Positions 27,670 to 37,187 are shown, numbered from the stretch's first letter. The stretch: DNA of 64,000 bases from Synechococcus sp. CBW1107 (GCF_015841355.1 NZ_CP064908.1:2170001-2234000); one strand, 5' to 3'. Made by a program: numbers and translations. The notes: generated by a model not told the origin, from the letters alone.

Positions 27670-29246
27670 GGCGCCCCCAGCCGGGCGAGGTAGTCGCCGC
27701 GGAAGTAGCGCAGGGTGCTCAGCATCGGCTTGGGGGCGCTCTGACCCAGGCCGCAGAGGCTGGTGTCCATCACCATCGCCCCGAGCGTTTCGAGCTGATC
27801 GAGGTCGGCCTGGCTGGCCTGGCCGGCCAGGATCTTCTCCAGCAGCCCGTGGAGCTGCACGGTGCCGGCCCGGCAGGGGACGCACTTGCCGCACGACTCC
27901 TCACGGCAGAAGGCCATGAAATAGGCGGCCAGAGCCACCATGTCGGTGCCCTGGTCCAGCACCACCATGCCGCCGGAGCCCATGATCGTGCCAAGCGACT
28001 GGAGGCTCTCGTAGTCGAGCGGTGTCTCGAGCCGATCGGCCGGCACGCAGCCCCCGGATGGTCCGCCGGTCTGCACGGCTTTGACGCTGGACCCGTGCGG
28101 GCTGCCCTCGCCCATCTCCAGCACGACCGTGGCCAGGCTGGTGCCCATCGGCACCTCCACCAGGCCGCCGCGGCGCACGTGGCCGGTGAGGCTGAACACC
28201 TTGGTGCCGCTGCTGCCGGCGGTGCCGATGGCGGCGAACCAGTCGGCGCCTTCCCGCAGGATCGGCGCCACGTTGGCGAAGGTCTCGACGTTGTTGATCA
28301 GGGTGGGTCTGCCGCCCACCCCGCGTTCTGCGGGATAGGGGGGCCTGGGGCTGGGCGTGCCGCGCTTGCCTTCGATCGAGGCGATCAGCGCCGTTTCCTC
28401 TCCGCAGACGTAGGCCCCGGCTCCCACCCGCAGCTCCAGCGTGAACCCGAAGCGCGTGCCGAACAGGGCCGCCCCGAGCCGGCCCCGGAGCACGGCCTGC
28501 TCGATCGCCAGGCGCAGCCGCTCGATCGCCAGTTCGTATTCGGCGCGGATGTAGATGAACCCGTGGTCGGCGCCCACCGCATAGGCGGCGATCGCCATTC
28601 CCTCCAGCACCCGATGGGGATCGCCCTCCAGCACGGCGCGGTCCATGAAGGCTCCGGGATCGCCCTCATCGGCGTTGCAGACCACCTCCTTGCGGGCCCC
28701 GGGCATGCGGGCCACGGTGGCCCATTTCAGACCGGTGGGATAGCCGGCGCCCCCACGGCCGCGCAGACCGCTGCGCTGCAGTTCCTTGACCACCTGCTCC
28801 GGGCTCCAGCCCCGCAGCACCCGCTCCAGCTGGCCGTAGGCCCCCACGGCGATCGCCTGCTCCAGGTCGGTGGGATCGATCAGGCCGCAGTGCTCCAGCA
28901 CGATCCGCCGTTGCCGCTGGAAGAACGGCTGGGCGAGGTCCAGGCGCTCGCCCCTGGCGGGGGCCCACTCCAGGGGCGCCTCCTGATCGGTGCCCTGATG
29001 CAGCCGGCGGGCCAGGGCGGACACCAGGGTGTCGGCGTCCTGGGGGTCCACACCGGCATAGAGGGCGCCCTCGGGATCGAGGGCCAGCAGGGGGCCCTGG
29101 CTGCAGGGGCCCAGACAGCCCACCGGACGCAGCTGGATCCGGTCCCCCAGTTCGGCTCTGGAGATGGCCGTTTCGAGGGCCCCGATCACGGCGCCGGAGC
29201 CCCTGGCCAGGCAGCCGGCCGAGGCGCAGCAGCGCAGACCGTTCAT
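27666..29246 (-). CDS. hoxF: Hydrogenase diaphorase subunit HoxF
   Basis: A 526-aa NAD(P)H- and FMN-binding subunit related to NuoF. The N-terminal 80 residues form a thioredoxin-like [2Fe-2S] domain ([22 protein letters not shown]). Then [15 protein letters not shown] (NADH site), [14 protein letters not shown] (FMN site) and [17 protein letters not shown], and at the C-terminus the [4Fe-4S] motif [12 protein letters not shown] plus a later Cys (TSLCGLG). A long open frame also exists antisense to it but is a codon-bias shadow. Overlaps hoxE and hoxU by 4 bp. Confidence 0.96.
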   Translation of the reverse strand: MNGLRCCASAGCLARGSGAVIGALETAISRAELGDRIQLRPVGCLGPCSQGPLLALDPEGALYAGVDPQDADTLVSALARRLHQGTDQEAPLEWAPARGERLDLAQPFFQRQRRIVLEHCGLIDPTDLEQAIAVGAYGQLERVLRGWSPEQVVKELQRSGLRGRGGAGYPTGLKWATVARMPGARKEVVCNADEGDPGAFMDRAVLEGDPHRVLEGMAIAAYAVGADHGFIYIRAEYELAIERLRLAIEQAVLRGRLGAALFGTRFGFTLELRVGAGAYVCGEETALIASIEGKRGTPSPRPPYPAERGVGGRPTLINNVETFANVAPILREGADWFAAIGTAGSSGTKVFSLTGHVRRGGLVEVPMGTSLATVVLEMGEGSPHGSSVKAVQTGGPSGGCVPADRLETPLDYESLQSLGTIMGSGGMVVLDQGTDMVALAAYFMAFCREESCGKCVPCRAGTVQLHGLLEKILAGQASQADLDQLETLGAMVMDTSLCGLGQSAPKPMLSTLRYFRGDYLARLGAP

Positions 29247-29809
29247 GGCTCCAGCTCCTGCAGCCAGCGGCGCAGGCCATCGCTGGTCTGCTGGCGGCCG
29301 ACGGTGCCGTCGATCAGCACCAGGGGCGCATCGCTGCAGGTGCCCAGGCAGCGCACCTCCGAGAGGCTGACCCAGCCGTCGGAGCGGCGGGCGCCCAGGC
29401 GCAGCCCCAGGCCCTCCTCCATGGTGTCGATCAGGGCCGGGGCTCCCTGGATCTGGCAGGCGGTGCCGGTGCAGACCACGCAGTGGTGGCGGGCCGGTGG
29501 CTGGAAACGGAAGAGGTGATAAAAGCTGGCGGTTCCCTTGACCCGGCTGAGTGGCAGCCGCAGGCGTGCCGCCACGTGGCTGAGCAGGGGATCGGAGAGA
29601 TGGCCGTAGAGCGTCTGGGCGCCGTGAAGCACCTCGATCAGGGCATCGGCCCGGCCCCGGGACTGCAGCAGCAGGGGCTCGAGGGCCGCGAAGGATGCTT
29701 CAGGTGCCGCTTGCATGGCCGATTGAGCGGCTGCTTGCGCGGACGTGTTGCCGGTCGTGTGAACAGAGCTCTCGGTGGGACCCTTGCCCGGACCTGTGGT
29801 GTAGGCCAT
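29243..29809 (-). CDS. hoxE: Hydrogenase diaphorase subunit HoxE
   Basis: A 188-aa NuoE-like [2Fe-2S] subunit, first gene of the hox operon. The cluster ligands are in CVVCTGTACQIQG and VRCLGTCSDAP; the helical part carries TLYGHLSDPLLSHVA and VKGTASFYHLFRF. The first 40 residues are Ala/Thr/Gln-rich and probably disordered; initiation at a later codon is possible. HoxE, F and U form the module that reacts with NAD(P)H and ferredoxin. The divergent desaturase begins 67 bp upstream, so any hox promoter must lie in that short gap; I see no strong -35/-10 pair. Confidence 0.95.
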   Translation of the reverse strand: MAYTTGPGKGPTESSVHTTGNTSAQAAAQSAMQAAPEASFAALEPLLLQSRGRADALIEVLHGAQTLYGHLSDPLLSHVAARLRLPLSRVKGTASFYHLFRFQPPARHHCVVCTGTACQIQGAPALIDTMEEGLGLRLGARRSDGWVSLSEVRCLGTCSDAPLVLIDGTVGRQQTSDGLRRWLQELEP

Positions 29810-29876
29810 AGGAAGGCTTCCCCCTGGAGTTCAGGCTAGGGATCACCGCCGTTGCCCCCCACGCTGCCCGCCTAAC

Positions 29877-30755
29877 GTGAAGATCTCTTCACAGTGCTGT
29901 CTTCTGACTTCCGGTCTCACCCGTGTCCTGTACTGCCTGGGACCGGTGTTCATTGTTCTGTCCCACCTCGGTTGTCTGCTGCTGCTGGCCACGGGGCTGA
30001 GCCTGGAGGCGGCGGGCTGGGCCCTGGCCCTCTATCTGGTGCGGATGCTGGCCACCACGGCCATCTATCACCGCCTGATCACCCATGGCAGCTACCGAGC
30101 GCCCAAACCGGTGGTCTGGATCGGGGCCCTGGTGGGGGCCTCCGCCGGGCAGATGGGGCCGAGCTGGTGGAAAGCCCACCACCTGGCCCATCACCGCCAT
30201 GTGGACACGGACCAGGATCCCCATTCGCCCCTGCAGCCCCGGTCAGGACTGCAGGGGTTCTGGCGCTCCCAGGTGGGCTGGCTGCTGCAGTCCTCCTTCT
30301 TCCCGGAGCGGCTGCCCGCCGATGTGGAGGCCGACCCGGTGCTGCGCCTGATCGACCGGCTGCATTTCCTGCCCCTGCTGGCCCTGGGTGGCTTGTCGTA
30401 TGTGCTCGGCGGCCTGGAGTGGCTGGCGGCGTTCTGCCTGAGCACAACGCTGCTCTTCCACGGGGTGGCCACGGTGAATTCCCTGGCCCACCTCGCCGGT
30501 GATCGGCCGTTCCTCACCGACGACATGAGCCGCAACAACGGCCTGGTGGCCCTGATCACGCTCGGGGAGGGCTGGCACAACCTGCATCACGCCTTCCAGT
30601 GGTCGGTGCGGCAGGGCTACGGGGTGAGCGGCGGGCGCGTGCAGCGGCTGCCCGATCCCACCTATGCCTTCATCCGCGGCCTGGAGCGTTGTGGCTGGGC
30701 CGATCGCCTGCGCCTGCCGGCAGCGGAGGACCTGCTGGCGCGGGCTCGCCCATGA
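29877..30755 (+). CDS. Acyl-lipid/acyl-CoA delta-9-type fatty acid desaturase
   Basis: A 292-aa membrane di-iron desaturase. Three His boxes are visible: YHRLITHGSY (HRxxTH), KAHHLAHHRHVDTDQDPH (HxxxHH region) and GEGWHNLHHAFQW (HNxHH), between four hydrophobic segments. This is the DesC/delta-9 pattern; regiochemistry is not certain. The GTG start at 29877 lacks a clear ribosome site, and GTG at 29946 is an alternative that would remove part of the first hydrophobic stretch. It is divergent from hoxE. Its 3' end overlaps the convergent cupin gene by 86 bp. Confidence 0.88.
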   Translation: MKISSQCCLLTSGLTRVLYCLGPVFIVLSHLGCLLLLATGLSLEAAGWALALYLVRMLATTAIYHRLITHGSYRAPKPVVWIGALVGASAGQMGPSWWKAHHLAHHRHVDTDQDPHSPLQPRSGLQGFWRSQVGWLLQSSFFPERLPADVEADPVLRLIDRLHFLPLLALGGLSYVLGGLEWLAAFCLSTTLLFHGVATVNSLAHLAGDRPFLTDDMSRNNGLVALITLGEGWHNLHHAFQWSVRQGYGVSGGRVQRLPDPTYAFIRGLERCGWADRLRLPAAEDLLARARP

Positions 30756-31158
30756 GGTCCCGCCACTGCTCCCGCAAGGCATGGGGCAGGGGTCGCGGCC
30801 TGTAGTCGCGCGGGTCGGGAGGGCCGTGGCGCAGCACGGCATTCACCACCGTGGCGTACCGGCGGCTGCTGTTGACCGCCCCGTGGGGAACGCCCGGGGG
30901 GATGCGCACCAGCATCGGTTCGTCTTCCCGCAGGGGAATGCGCCGGAGCCGGCCGTCCTCCAGCACCACCAGCTCGAGGGAGCCGCGCAGCAGGATCAGC
31001 TGATCGGTCTGGCGGCGGTGGCAGAAGAGCGAGACGGGCTGATGGGGGGCGAGATCGGCGATCAGGGTTTCGTCGCTGGGCTGGGCCTGGCTGAAGAGGG
31101 CATTGCCTGCGGCGGTGCGCTCCAGCGGCACCAGTTCGACGCGTCGTGTGAGGGCCAT
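30670..31158 (-). CDS. Small cupin-domain protein
   Basis: A 162-aa protein with a double-stranded beta-helix. HRRQTDQLILLRGSLELVVLE resembles the first cupin strand set (one residue shortened here to HRRQTDQLILLRGSLELVV), and RIPPGVPHGAVNSS is the second motif. This form is close to sugar epimerase/isomerase-type cupins, but catalytic residues cannot be assigned. The last 28 codons overlap the desaturase gene antisense, are Pro/Gly-rich, and are probably not conserved. It lies 143 bp from tRNA-Arg. Confidence 0.75.
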   Translation of the reverse strand: MALTRRVELVPLERTAAGNALFSQAQPSDETLIADLAPHQPVSLFCHRRQTDQLILLRGSLELVVLEDGRLRRIPLREDEPMLVRIPPGVPHGAVNSSRRYATVVNAVLRHGPPDPRDYRPRPLPHALREQWRDLMGEPAPAGPPLPAGAGDRPSHNAPGRG

Positions 31159-31301
31159 GGGGCGGGCCTCTCGGGATCAGTGGATTTGTCAAGATTGTTG
31201 ACAAATCGCCGGCACGTTCGGCGCTGCTGCTACTGAATCAGGCCCAGGTCAGGAAACGCTGGTGCGGCTGCCGGAGCGTCGGCCTGCGGAGGATGGGGGA
31301 A

Positions 31302-31375
31302 CGGGCCGTGCTGGATTCGAACCAGCGACCGTGCGATTAGAAGTCGCATGCTCTATCCAGCTGAGCTAACGGCCC
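31302..31375 (-). tRNA. tRNA-Arg (anticodon TCT)
   Basis: A 74-nt cloverleaf on the minus strand. The acceptor GGGCCGT pairs with ACGGCCC, with discriminator G. The D-arm holds AGCTCAGCTGGATAGAGC, the anticodon loop CTTCTAA (TCT) sits on the stem TGCGA/TCGCA, and the T-loop is GGTTCGAATCC. CCA is not encoded. It lies between the cupin and the HTH gene. Confidence 0.97.
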
Positions 31376-31415
31376 ATGGCATCAGCCTAGATTGGGCCGC
31401 TGCGCAACTTGCTCG

Positions 31416-32315
31416 ATGGCGGCCTCCCGGCTCAGTGACGCCCAGAAACAGGAGCTGGTGCAGCGGTGGCGGGCTGGTGCATCCAGCACGGCCCTCGCCG
31501 ATGGCTTCGGCTGCAGCCCCAACACGGTGACCCGCGTGGTGAAGAGCGCCCTCGATCCGACGCTCTACGAGCAGCTCAAGAAGGACCGCGGCCGAGCCGC
31601 GGGCCAGCAGGAGGCCCCCACAGCCACGCCCACCCCCACGCCGGCGCCGGAGCCGGTCGAGCCGGTTGTCCAGGTGGCTGCCTCCAGCGAAATGCCTGTG
31701 GCCAGGGCGATCGACACCGAGGCGGACACTGACGCCGATGCCGATCTCGACCTGGACGCTGACCCCGATCTCGACCCGGTGAGCGACCTCGACAGCGACC
31801 CCGACGACGATGGCTCCGGCCCCGGTGTGCTGGCGATCGACGACGCCGATGACTTCGGTGAGGACGACGACGGCGACAGTGACGATGGCGAGAGCGACGA
31901 CGGCGACGGGGATGACACCGACGCCGAGGGCAATGTCTTCACGATGGTGCCGGTGGTGGCGGGCGCCCACCTCGGTCCGGGGCTGCGGGAGGGCTCGGCG
32001 GTGGTCTGCCAGCCGCTGGAGAGCGCGGCCCTTCCAGCCAGTCTTTACATGCTGGTCGACAAGACGGTCGAGCTGCAGGCCCGCCCGCTCAGTGATTTCC
32101 CCGAGCTCGGCTCCCTGCCCGACGACGAGCAGGCGCGCCAGGCCCTGGTGGTGTTCGCCAATCCCCGCCAGGCCAAGCGCCAGTGCGGCCGCACCCAGCG
32201 GGTGATCAAGATGCCCGACAGCCAGGTGATTCAGCGCACGGCCACCTATCTGGTGGGGCGGGGCATCACCCGGGTGGTGCTGGAAGGGGCGCTCTACGCC
32301 CTTCCCGGAGGCTGA
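31416..32315 (+). CDS. HTH protein with long acidic linker
   Basis: A 299-aa protein of unknown function. Residues 1-50 form a transposase/Sigma-like helix-turn-helix (LSDAQKQELVQRWRAGASS, then GCSPNTVTRVVKSAL). A Pro/Thr/Ala linker follows, then about 90 residues dominated by Asp and Glu (repeated DADADLDLD, DDDGDSDDGESDD). The C-terminal 110 residues look globular (LPASLYMLVDKTVELQ, RQAKRQCGRTQRVIKMPDS). The plan, a DNA reader plus acidic tail, suggests a regulator or nucleoid factor. ATG 31416 is preferred over the TTG at 31392. I recall similar proteins in picocyanobacteria but no name. Confidence 0.75.
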   Translation: MAASRLSDAQKQELVQRWRAGASSTALADGFGCSPNTVTRVVKSALDPTLYEQLKKDRGRAAGQQEAPTATPTPTPAPEPVEPVVQVAASSEMPVARAIDTEADTDADADLDLDADPDLDPVSDLDSDPDDDGSGPGVLAIDDADDFGEDDDGDSDDGESDDGDGDDTDAEGNVFTMVPVVAGAHLGPGLREGSAVVCQPLESAALPASLYMLVDKTVELQARPLSDFPELGSLPDDEQARQALVVFANPRQAKRQCGRTQRVIKMPDSQVIQRTATYLVGRGITRVVLEGALYALPGG

Positions 32316-32536
32316 TCCCGGCGGGGCAGCAGCAGGGCGGTGGCGCTGCCGCCGCTGATCACCCCCGCCGCCAGGGCCAGCCCCACCAGGAAGCCGCTGG
32401 GCAGAGGAGCGCTGCGGCCGATGCCCAGCCGCAGGCTGGGGCGCTCCTCCAGGTTCTGGGCGCCGAGGCAGAGGATCAGCAGCAGCAGCAGGCCGCCGCC
32501 GAGGCTGGTGAGCAACAGGCGCAGGCGCAGCAGCAT
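32294..32536 (-). CDS. Small LapA-like (DUF1049-type) membrane protein
   Basis: An 80-aa protein with two hydrophobic segments (about residues 4-26 and 47-70) joined by a short loop containing QNLEERPSLRLG, followed by a basic tail RRDQPPGRA. This two-helix form, with Asn in the loop, resembles LapA/DUF1049 proteins of the envelope. The start at 32536 removes a non-hydrophobic upstream extension. Its end overlaps the HTH gene by 22 bp antisense, and it follows rsmI on the same strand after 64 bp. Confidence 0.6.
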   Translation of the reverse strand: MLLRLRLLLTSLGGGLLLLLILCLGAQNLEERPSLRLGIGRSAPLPSGFLVGLALAAGVISGGSATALLLPRRDQPPGRA

Positions 32537-32600
32537 GGCCAGGATGGAGGGGGATGGAGCAGCTCGGCCCACAGCATGCTCCATTCAGGGCTGGCGGCGC

Positions 32601-33485
32601 TCAGTCGGGCTGGTGCAGCAGGGCGTAGAGGCTGCGGCGGGAGAGGCCGGTCTCGGCGGCGAGCTGGCGGGCCGCATCACTGGCGCTCAGGCCTGAAGCC
32701 ACCTTCCCGCGCAGCTCCTCGGTCAGCTCGGCGTCGCTGCGCAGGGCCGGCGGCTCCGGCGTGGCACCACCGAGCACCAGGGTGCATTCCCCCCGGGGCG
32801 GCACCTGCCGGAAGTGCTCGAGGGCGGCGGCCACGCTGGGACCGATCTGCTGCTCATGGCGTTTGGTCAGCTCCCGCGCCACCTGCAGGGGCCGGTCGCC
32901 GAGGGTGGTGAGCAGGTCGTCGAGCAGCTCGACCAGCCGGTGCGGCGCTTCGAAGAGCACCAGCGTGCGTTCCTCGCCCGCCAGCTCCTGGAGCCGCTGG
33001 CGGCGTTGGCTGCCCTTGGCCGGCAGGAACCCCTCGAAGCAGAAGCGGCCACTGGGCAGGCCGCTGCTGACCAGGGCCGTGGTCACCGCGCAGGGACCGG
33101 GCACGCAGATCACCGGGTGGCCGCCGGCGCGGGCGGCCGCCACCAGCGCCTCGCCGGGATCGGAGATGCCCGGCAGGCCCGCATCGCTGATCACCGCGAG
33201 GCTGTCGCCGGCGCTGAGGGCCGCCAGCAGTTCGGGGATGCGGGCGTTCTGGTTGTGCTGATGAAAGCTGAGCAGACGGCTGCGGATGCCCAGCCCGGCC
33301 AGGAGCTGACCGCTGTGGCGGGTGTCTTCGCAGGCGATGCGGTCGACCCCCTCCAGCACCCGCCGGGCCCGGGGGGAGAGATCCCCGAGGTTGCCGATCG
33401 GTGTACCCACCAGGTACAGCACCCCGGAGGCGGGTTCGCTGGCTTGCTCCACAATGCGCTTCTGTTCGAGCCTGGCTGTGTCCAT
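32601..33485 (-). CDS. rsmI: 16S rRNA (cytidine-1402-2'-O)-methyltransferase
   Basis: A 294-aa SAM-dependent enzyme methylating the ribose of C1402 in the decoding centre. Motifs are LYLVGTPIGNLGDLSPRA, CEDTRHSGQLL, FHQHN, VISDAGLPGISDPG, VPGPCAVTTAL and LFEAPHR. The C-terminus (ELTEELRGKVASGLSASDAA) has the usual helix-turn-helix-like tail. The ATG at 33485 overlaps the start codon of the divergent cysQ, leaving no room for separate 5' signals; a GTG inside GVLYLVGTP would be the alternative start. Confidence 0.95.
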   Translation of the reverse strand: MDTARLEQKRIVEQASEPASGVLYLVGTPIGNLGDLSPRARRVLEGVDRIACEDTRHSGQLLAGLGIRSRLLSFHQHNQNARIPELLAALSAGDSLAVISDAGLPGISDPGEALVAAARAGGHPVICVPGPCAVTTALVSSGLPSGRFCFEGFLPAKGSQRRQRLQELAGEERTLVLFEAPHRLVELLDDLLTTLGDRPLQVARELTKRHEQQIGPSVAAALEHFRQVPPRGECTLVLGGATPEPPALRSDAELTEELRGKVASGLSASDAARQLAAETGLSRRSLYALLHQPD

Positions 33486-34419
33486 GATCGCTGCCCCCTG
33501 CCTGCCCGCCGGTCTCGATCCCGAAGAGCTGCTGGCGCTGCTGCGGCGCCTCAGCTGGGAGTCGGCCGCGATTCTCAGGGCCTACGCCCGCGGCGAGCAG
33601 CCCCCCTTCGGCTATGGCCTGGCCCTGAGCGTGGATGAAGGCGGCGAAGGGCCGGTGACGGCGGCTGATCTGGCGGTGAACCAGCACCTGCTCGAGGGTC
33701 TTGCCCAGGCCTTCCCCGAGGCCCCCTGGACCCTGCTGAGCGAGGAGACCGCCAAGGAGCAGCTCAGCGCCGGCGTGCCCCTGGAGGCCGACTGGCTCTG
33801 GATCCTCGATCCCCTCGATGGCACCAAGGATTTCCTCCAGGGCACCGGTGAGTACGCGGTGCATCTGGCCCTGGTGCATCAGGGCGAGCCGGTGCTCGGC
33901 GTGGTGCTGCTGCCCGAGAAGGAGGAACTCTGGTTCGGTCTGGTGGGCGCGGTGTCCGAGGAGCTGATCGGTGGCGCCTGGCGGGAGAATCCGGCCGGCG
34001 AGCGCTTCGCGCCCCAGTTGAGCGAGCGCAGCGTCCCTGAGGATCTGGTGCTGGTGGCCAGCCGCAACCACCGCGATCAGCGGCTGGAGCAGCTGGTGCA
34101 GGCGCTGGGGCTGGGCTCCTCCCTGGCGGTGGGCAGCGTGGGGTGCAAGGTGGCCACGATCCTGCGCGGCGAAACCGACCTCTACCTCTCGCTCTCAGGG
34201 CGCAGCGCCCCCAAGGACTGGGACATGGCGGCGCCGGAAGCGGTGCTGCGGGCGGCGGGCGGGGCCTTCAGCCACGCTGATGGCCGGCCGCTTCAGTACA
34301 ACAGGGGTGACGGACTGCAGGCGGGATGCCTGATCGCCAGCCACGGTCTGGCCCATGCGGAGCTGTGTGAGCGGGCCGCCGCCGCCATGGCGCGGATCGA
34401 TCCGGGCTTTGTGGTCTGA
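33484..34419 (+). CDS. cysQ: 3'(2'),5'-bisphosphate nucleotidase
   Basis: A 311-aa Mg-dependent, Li-sensitive phosphatase of the IMPase superfamily that removes PAP formed in sulfate assimilation. Metal motifs are LLSEET (Glu), WILDPLDGTKDFLQG (DPxDGT) and KDWDMAAPEAVLRAAGG (WD). Lengths and order are typical. Start codons ATG 33484 (or GTG 33478) interlock with the divergent rsmI start (CATG), an unusual layout. The downstream pilin-like gene begins 98 bp after the stop. Confidence 0.93.
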   Translation: MIAAPCLPAGLDPEELLALLRRLSWESAAILRAYARGEQPPFGYGLALSVDEGGEGPVTAADLAVNQHLLEGLAQAFPEAPWTLLSEETAKEQLSAGVPLEADWLWILDPLDGTKDFLQGTGEYAVHLALVHQGEPVLGVVLLPEKEELWFGLVGAVSEELIGGAWRENPAGERFAPQLSERSVPEDLVLVASRNHRDQRLEQLVQALGLGSSLAVGSVGCKVATILRGETDLYLSLSGRSAPKDWDMAAPEAVLRAAGGAFSHADGRPLQYNRGDGLQAGCLIASHGLAHAELCERAAAAMARIDPGFVV

Positions 34420-34441
34420 CCCACGGGCGGCTGGTTAACAA

Positions 34442-34482
34442 TCGCTTGCCGGTAGCAGGCGAGACTGCCTCTTGGCAAGCGA
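34442..34482. other. Perfect 9-bp inverted repeat upstream of 34518
   Basis: TCGCTTGCC (34442-34450) and GGCAAGCGA (34474-34482) are perfectly complementary, enclosing 23 bp that can form an inner short stem. No T-run follows, so it is not a standard terminator. It sits 35 bp before the pilin-like gene's ATG, where an operator or 5'-UTR structure could act. Confidence 0.5.
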
Positions 34483-34517
34483 ATCGTTACGGTCCGGTCA
34501 TTGATCGAGGCTGTCCC

Positions 34518-34994
34518 ATGGCCTGTCACGCGTTTCTCTATCACCTGGCCCATTCGCCCCAGGCCAGGTGTCCCACCAGATCCCCGAGTCGCTCTCCGTC
34601 CCCCACCGTCGCCGATGACGGCTTCATCCAGGGTGTCCTGATCTACGGCCTCGGCCTGATGGTCGTGCTCGTCGCCGGCCTGCAGGGAGTGAGCGCCCTG
34701 CGCGAGCAGGCGGCCGAAGCGATGGTTCGCTCCACGGTGCGTCAGCAGCTGCAACTGGCGCTGATCAACGGCGGCAGCACGCTGATCAGCACGTCAGCTG
34801 GTCCGTTCTCCTACCTGATCCAGACCACGGCCGGCGGCTACCGGGTGATGGCGGAGGGGATGCCCTCCAGCGCGTTCTCCGGCAAGACCCTGGTGGGGTG
34901 TCAGACGGCTGGCTCAGGCGCGGTGGTGGTGCAGGCTGGTTTCCACCAGCCTGAGCCCGAGGCCTGTTCGGGCCTGATCGCCACCACTGACTGA
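34518..34994 (+). CDS. Pilin-like membrane-anchored protein
   Basis: A 158-aa protein of unknown function. A 34-residue Ser/Pro/Arg-rich leader ends in VADDG, then FIQGVLIYGLGLMVVLVAGL forms one hydrophobic helix that runs into a charged amphipathic helix (REQAAEAMVRSTVRQQLQ). The C-terminal domain has two Cys (VGCQTAG and EACSG) that could form a D-loop disulfide. This matches type IV pilin layout with G/F at the cleavage site, but the conserved Glu5 is missing (Gly/Val there). It stands alone, 2 bp from the convergent pnp stop. Confidence 0.6.
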   Translation: MACHAFLYHLAHSPQARCPTRSPSRSPSPTVADDGFIQGVLIYGLGLMVVLVAGLQGVSALREQAAEAMVRSTVRQQLQLALINGGSTLISTSAGPFSYLIQTTAGGYRVMAEGMPSSAFSGKTLVGCQTAGSGAVVVQAGFHQPEPEACSGLIATTD

Positions 34995-34996
34995 GC

Positions 34997-37120
34997 TCAG
35001 GCCGCCGGCACCGCTTCCTGGGCCACGCCCCGCAGGGTGAGGTTGATGCGGCCGCGGTTGTCGATCTCGCGCACCCGCACGGTGACGGCATCGCCCACCT
35101 TGATCACATCCTCCACCTTCTCCACCCGCGCTTCCGAGAGCTGGGAGATGTGGATCATGCCCTCCTTGCCGGGGAGGATCTCGACGAAGGCGCCGATCGG
35201 GATGATCCGCGTGACGGAGCCGTTGAACAGCTCGCCCTCGCTGACGCGGCGGGTGAGCCCCTCGATGATCCGCTGGGCTTCCTCGGCGGCGGCGCCGTCG
35301 TGGCTGGCGATCGTGACGATGCCGCCGTCCTCGATGTCGATCTTGGTGTTGGTGCGCTCGGTGATGCCCTTGATCGTGCGGCCGCCGGGGCCGATCACGG
35401 TGCCGATCAGTTCCGGGTCGATGCGGAAGCTGAGCAGGCGCGGGGCATGGGGGGAGAGCACCTCACGGGGCTTGCCGATCGCCTCGAGCATCTTCTCGAG
35501 GATGTGCAGCCGGGCCGGGCGGGCCTGGTTGACGGCCTCGGCGATGGTGCTCACCGCCAGACCGCTGATCTTCATGTCCATCTGCAGGGCGGTGATGCCC
35601 TTCTCGGTGCCGGCCACCTTGAAGTCCATGTCGCCGAGGAAATCCTCGATGCCCTGGATGTCGGTGAGGATGCGCACCTCATCGCCCTCCTTGATCAGGC
35701 CCATGGCGGCGCCGCTGACCGGAGCCTTGAGGGGCACACCGGCATCCATCAGGGCCAGGGTGCTGCCGCAGACCGAGCCCATCGAGGTGGAGCCGTTGGA
35801 GCTGAGGCACTCCGAGACCACGCGCAGCACGTAGGGGAAGCTCTCCTTGGGGGGCAGCACGGGCACGATCGCTCGCTCGGCCAGGGCTCCGTGGCCGACC
35901 TCGCGGCGGCCGGGGGAGCGCATCGGCCGGGTCTCACCGACGGAATAGGGGGGGAAGTTGTAGTGGTGGAGGTAGGTCTTCTCACCGATCGGGTTGAGAT
36001 CGTCCATCTCCTGGGCATCGCTGGGGGTGCCGAGGGTGGCGGTGGAGAGCACCTGGGTGAGCCCACGCTGGAACAGGCCCGAACCATGGACCCGCTTGGG
36101 CAGCACGCCCACGGCGGCGGTGATCGGGCGCACCTCATCGAGCGCGCGGCCATCGACCCGCTTGCCCTCGTTGAGGATCTGGGCGCGCATCAGCTTCTTG
36201 GTGATGCCCTTGTAGGTGTTGCCCAGGGCCTTGCCGGCGGCGGCCACACGGATCGGGTCGTCGTCGGAGAGGGCGGCGATCTTCTCGGCCACCCCGGCCT
36301 TGATGGTGTCGAGCTGGGCATCGCGTTCGGCCTTGGTGAGGCTGAACTGCTTGAGCACCTCACCGATGCCCGCTCCGCATTCCTGCTCCAGGAAGGTGGG
36401 CAGGGCGGGGTCCTGAACCGGGGCTTCGGGGAAGACCTGCTCAATGCCGAGATCGGCGAGCAGCTTCTGCTGGGCCTTGATCAGTTCGCCCACGGCTTCG
36501 TAACCGAAGTCGATCGCCTCGATCACGTCCTGTTCGGGCAGCTGGTTGGCGCCCGCTTCCACCATCACCACACCGGAGGGGGTGCCGGCCACCACCAGAT
36601 CGAGCTCGCTGCGCTCGATCTCGCGGTAGCTGGGGTTGAGCACGAAGTCGTCGCCGAGCAGGCCGACGCGCACGGCGGCCATCGGGCCGTTGAAGGGGAT
36701 CTTCGCCAGCAGGGTGGCGATCGAGGCGCCGGTGACCGCCAGCACATCGGGCGGTACCCGCTCATCGAGCGAGAGGGTGGTGGCGACCACCTGCAGGTCG
36801 TCGCGCAGCCAGGAGGGGAAGAGGGGCCGAAGGGGCCTGTCGATCAGGCGGGTGGTGAGGATGGCGCGCTCGGGGGGGCGGCCTTCACGGCGGAAGAAGC
36901 TGCCGGGGATGCGGCCCGCGGCGTAGAGGCGCTCCTCGTAATCACAGGTGAGCGGGAGAAAGTCGATCCCTTCGCGGCCCTTGGCGCGGGTGGCCGTGAC
37001 CAGCACGGCCGTGTCTCCGCATTCAATCAGGACCGAACCCCCGGCCTGGGGGGCATACAAGCCCGTGGTCAGCCGGATCTCCCGACCATCGAAGGAGACC
37101 GTCTGAATCTGTCCTGGCAC
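34997..37120 (-). CDS. pnp: Polyribonucleotide nucleotidyltransferase
   Basis: A 707-aa PNPase for phosphorolytic 3'-5' RNA decay, which in cyanobacteria also polyadenylates. Order: first RNase PH domain ([19 protein letters not shown]), alpha-helical linker, second RNase PH domain ([45 protein letters not shown]), KH domain ([15 protein letters not shown]) and S1 domain ([20 protein letters not shown]). The C-terminal tail after S1 is short. rpsN lies upstream on the same strand, separated by a strong terminator, so pnp needs its own promoter in 37121-37187. Confidence 0.97.
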   Translation of the reverse strand: MPGQIQTVSFDGREIRLTTGLYAPQAGGSVLIECGDTAVLVTATRAKGREGIDFLPLTCDYEERLYAAGRIPGSFFRREGRPPERAILTTRLIDRPLRPLFPSWLRDDLQVVATTLSLDERVPPDVLAVTGASIATLLAKIPFNGPMAAVRVGLLGDDFVLNPSYREIERSELDLVVAGTPSGVVMVEAGANQLPEQDVIEAIDFGYEAVGELIKAQQKLLADLGIEQVFPEAPVQDPALPTFLEQECGAGIGEVLKQFSLTKAERDAQLDTIKAGVAEKIAALSDDDPIRVAAAGKALGNTYKGITKKLMRAQILNEGKRVDGRALDEVRPITAAVGVLPKRVHGSGLFQRGLTQVLSTATLGTPSDAQEMDDLNPIGEKTYLHHYNFPPYSVGETRPMRSPGRREVGHGALAERAIVPVLPPKESFPYVLRVVSECLSSNGSTSMGSVCGSTLALMDAGVPLKAPVSGAAMGLIKEGDEVRILTDIQGIEDFLGDMDFKVAGTEKGITALQMDMKISGLAVSTIAEAVNQARPARLHILEKMLEAIGKPREVLSPHAPRLLSFRIDPELIGTVIGPGGRTIKGITERTNTKIDIEDGGIVTIASHDGAAAEEAQRIIEGLTRRVSEGELFNGSVTRIIPIGAFVEILPGKEGMIHISQLSEARVEKVEDVIKVGDAVTVRVREIDNRGRINLTLRGVAQEAVPAA

Positions 37121-37187
37121 GTCGTCTTATGTCCGTTTTTTGTCAAGCTCCATTCTCGCATTCAGGCCTGCGGGGGGCAGCCAGCGC

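Noticed and set aside
27543-29519. Very long + strand open frame antisense to hoxF/hoxE
   Set aside because: His/Gly/Ala/Gln-rich, no domain; typical shadow of a GC-rich gene on the other strand.
34485-34500. CGTTACGGTC shared with 44641 region
   Set aside because: Only two occurrences of about ten bases in unrelated contexts; probably chance.
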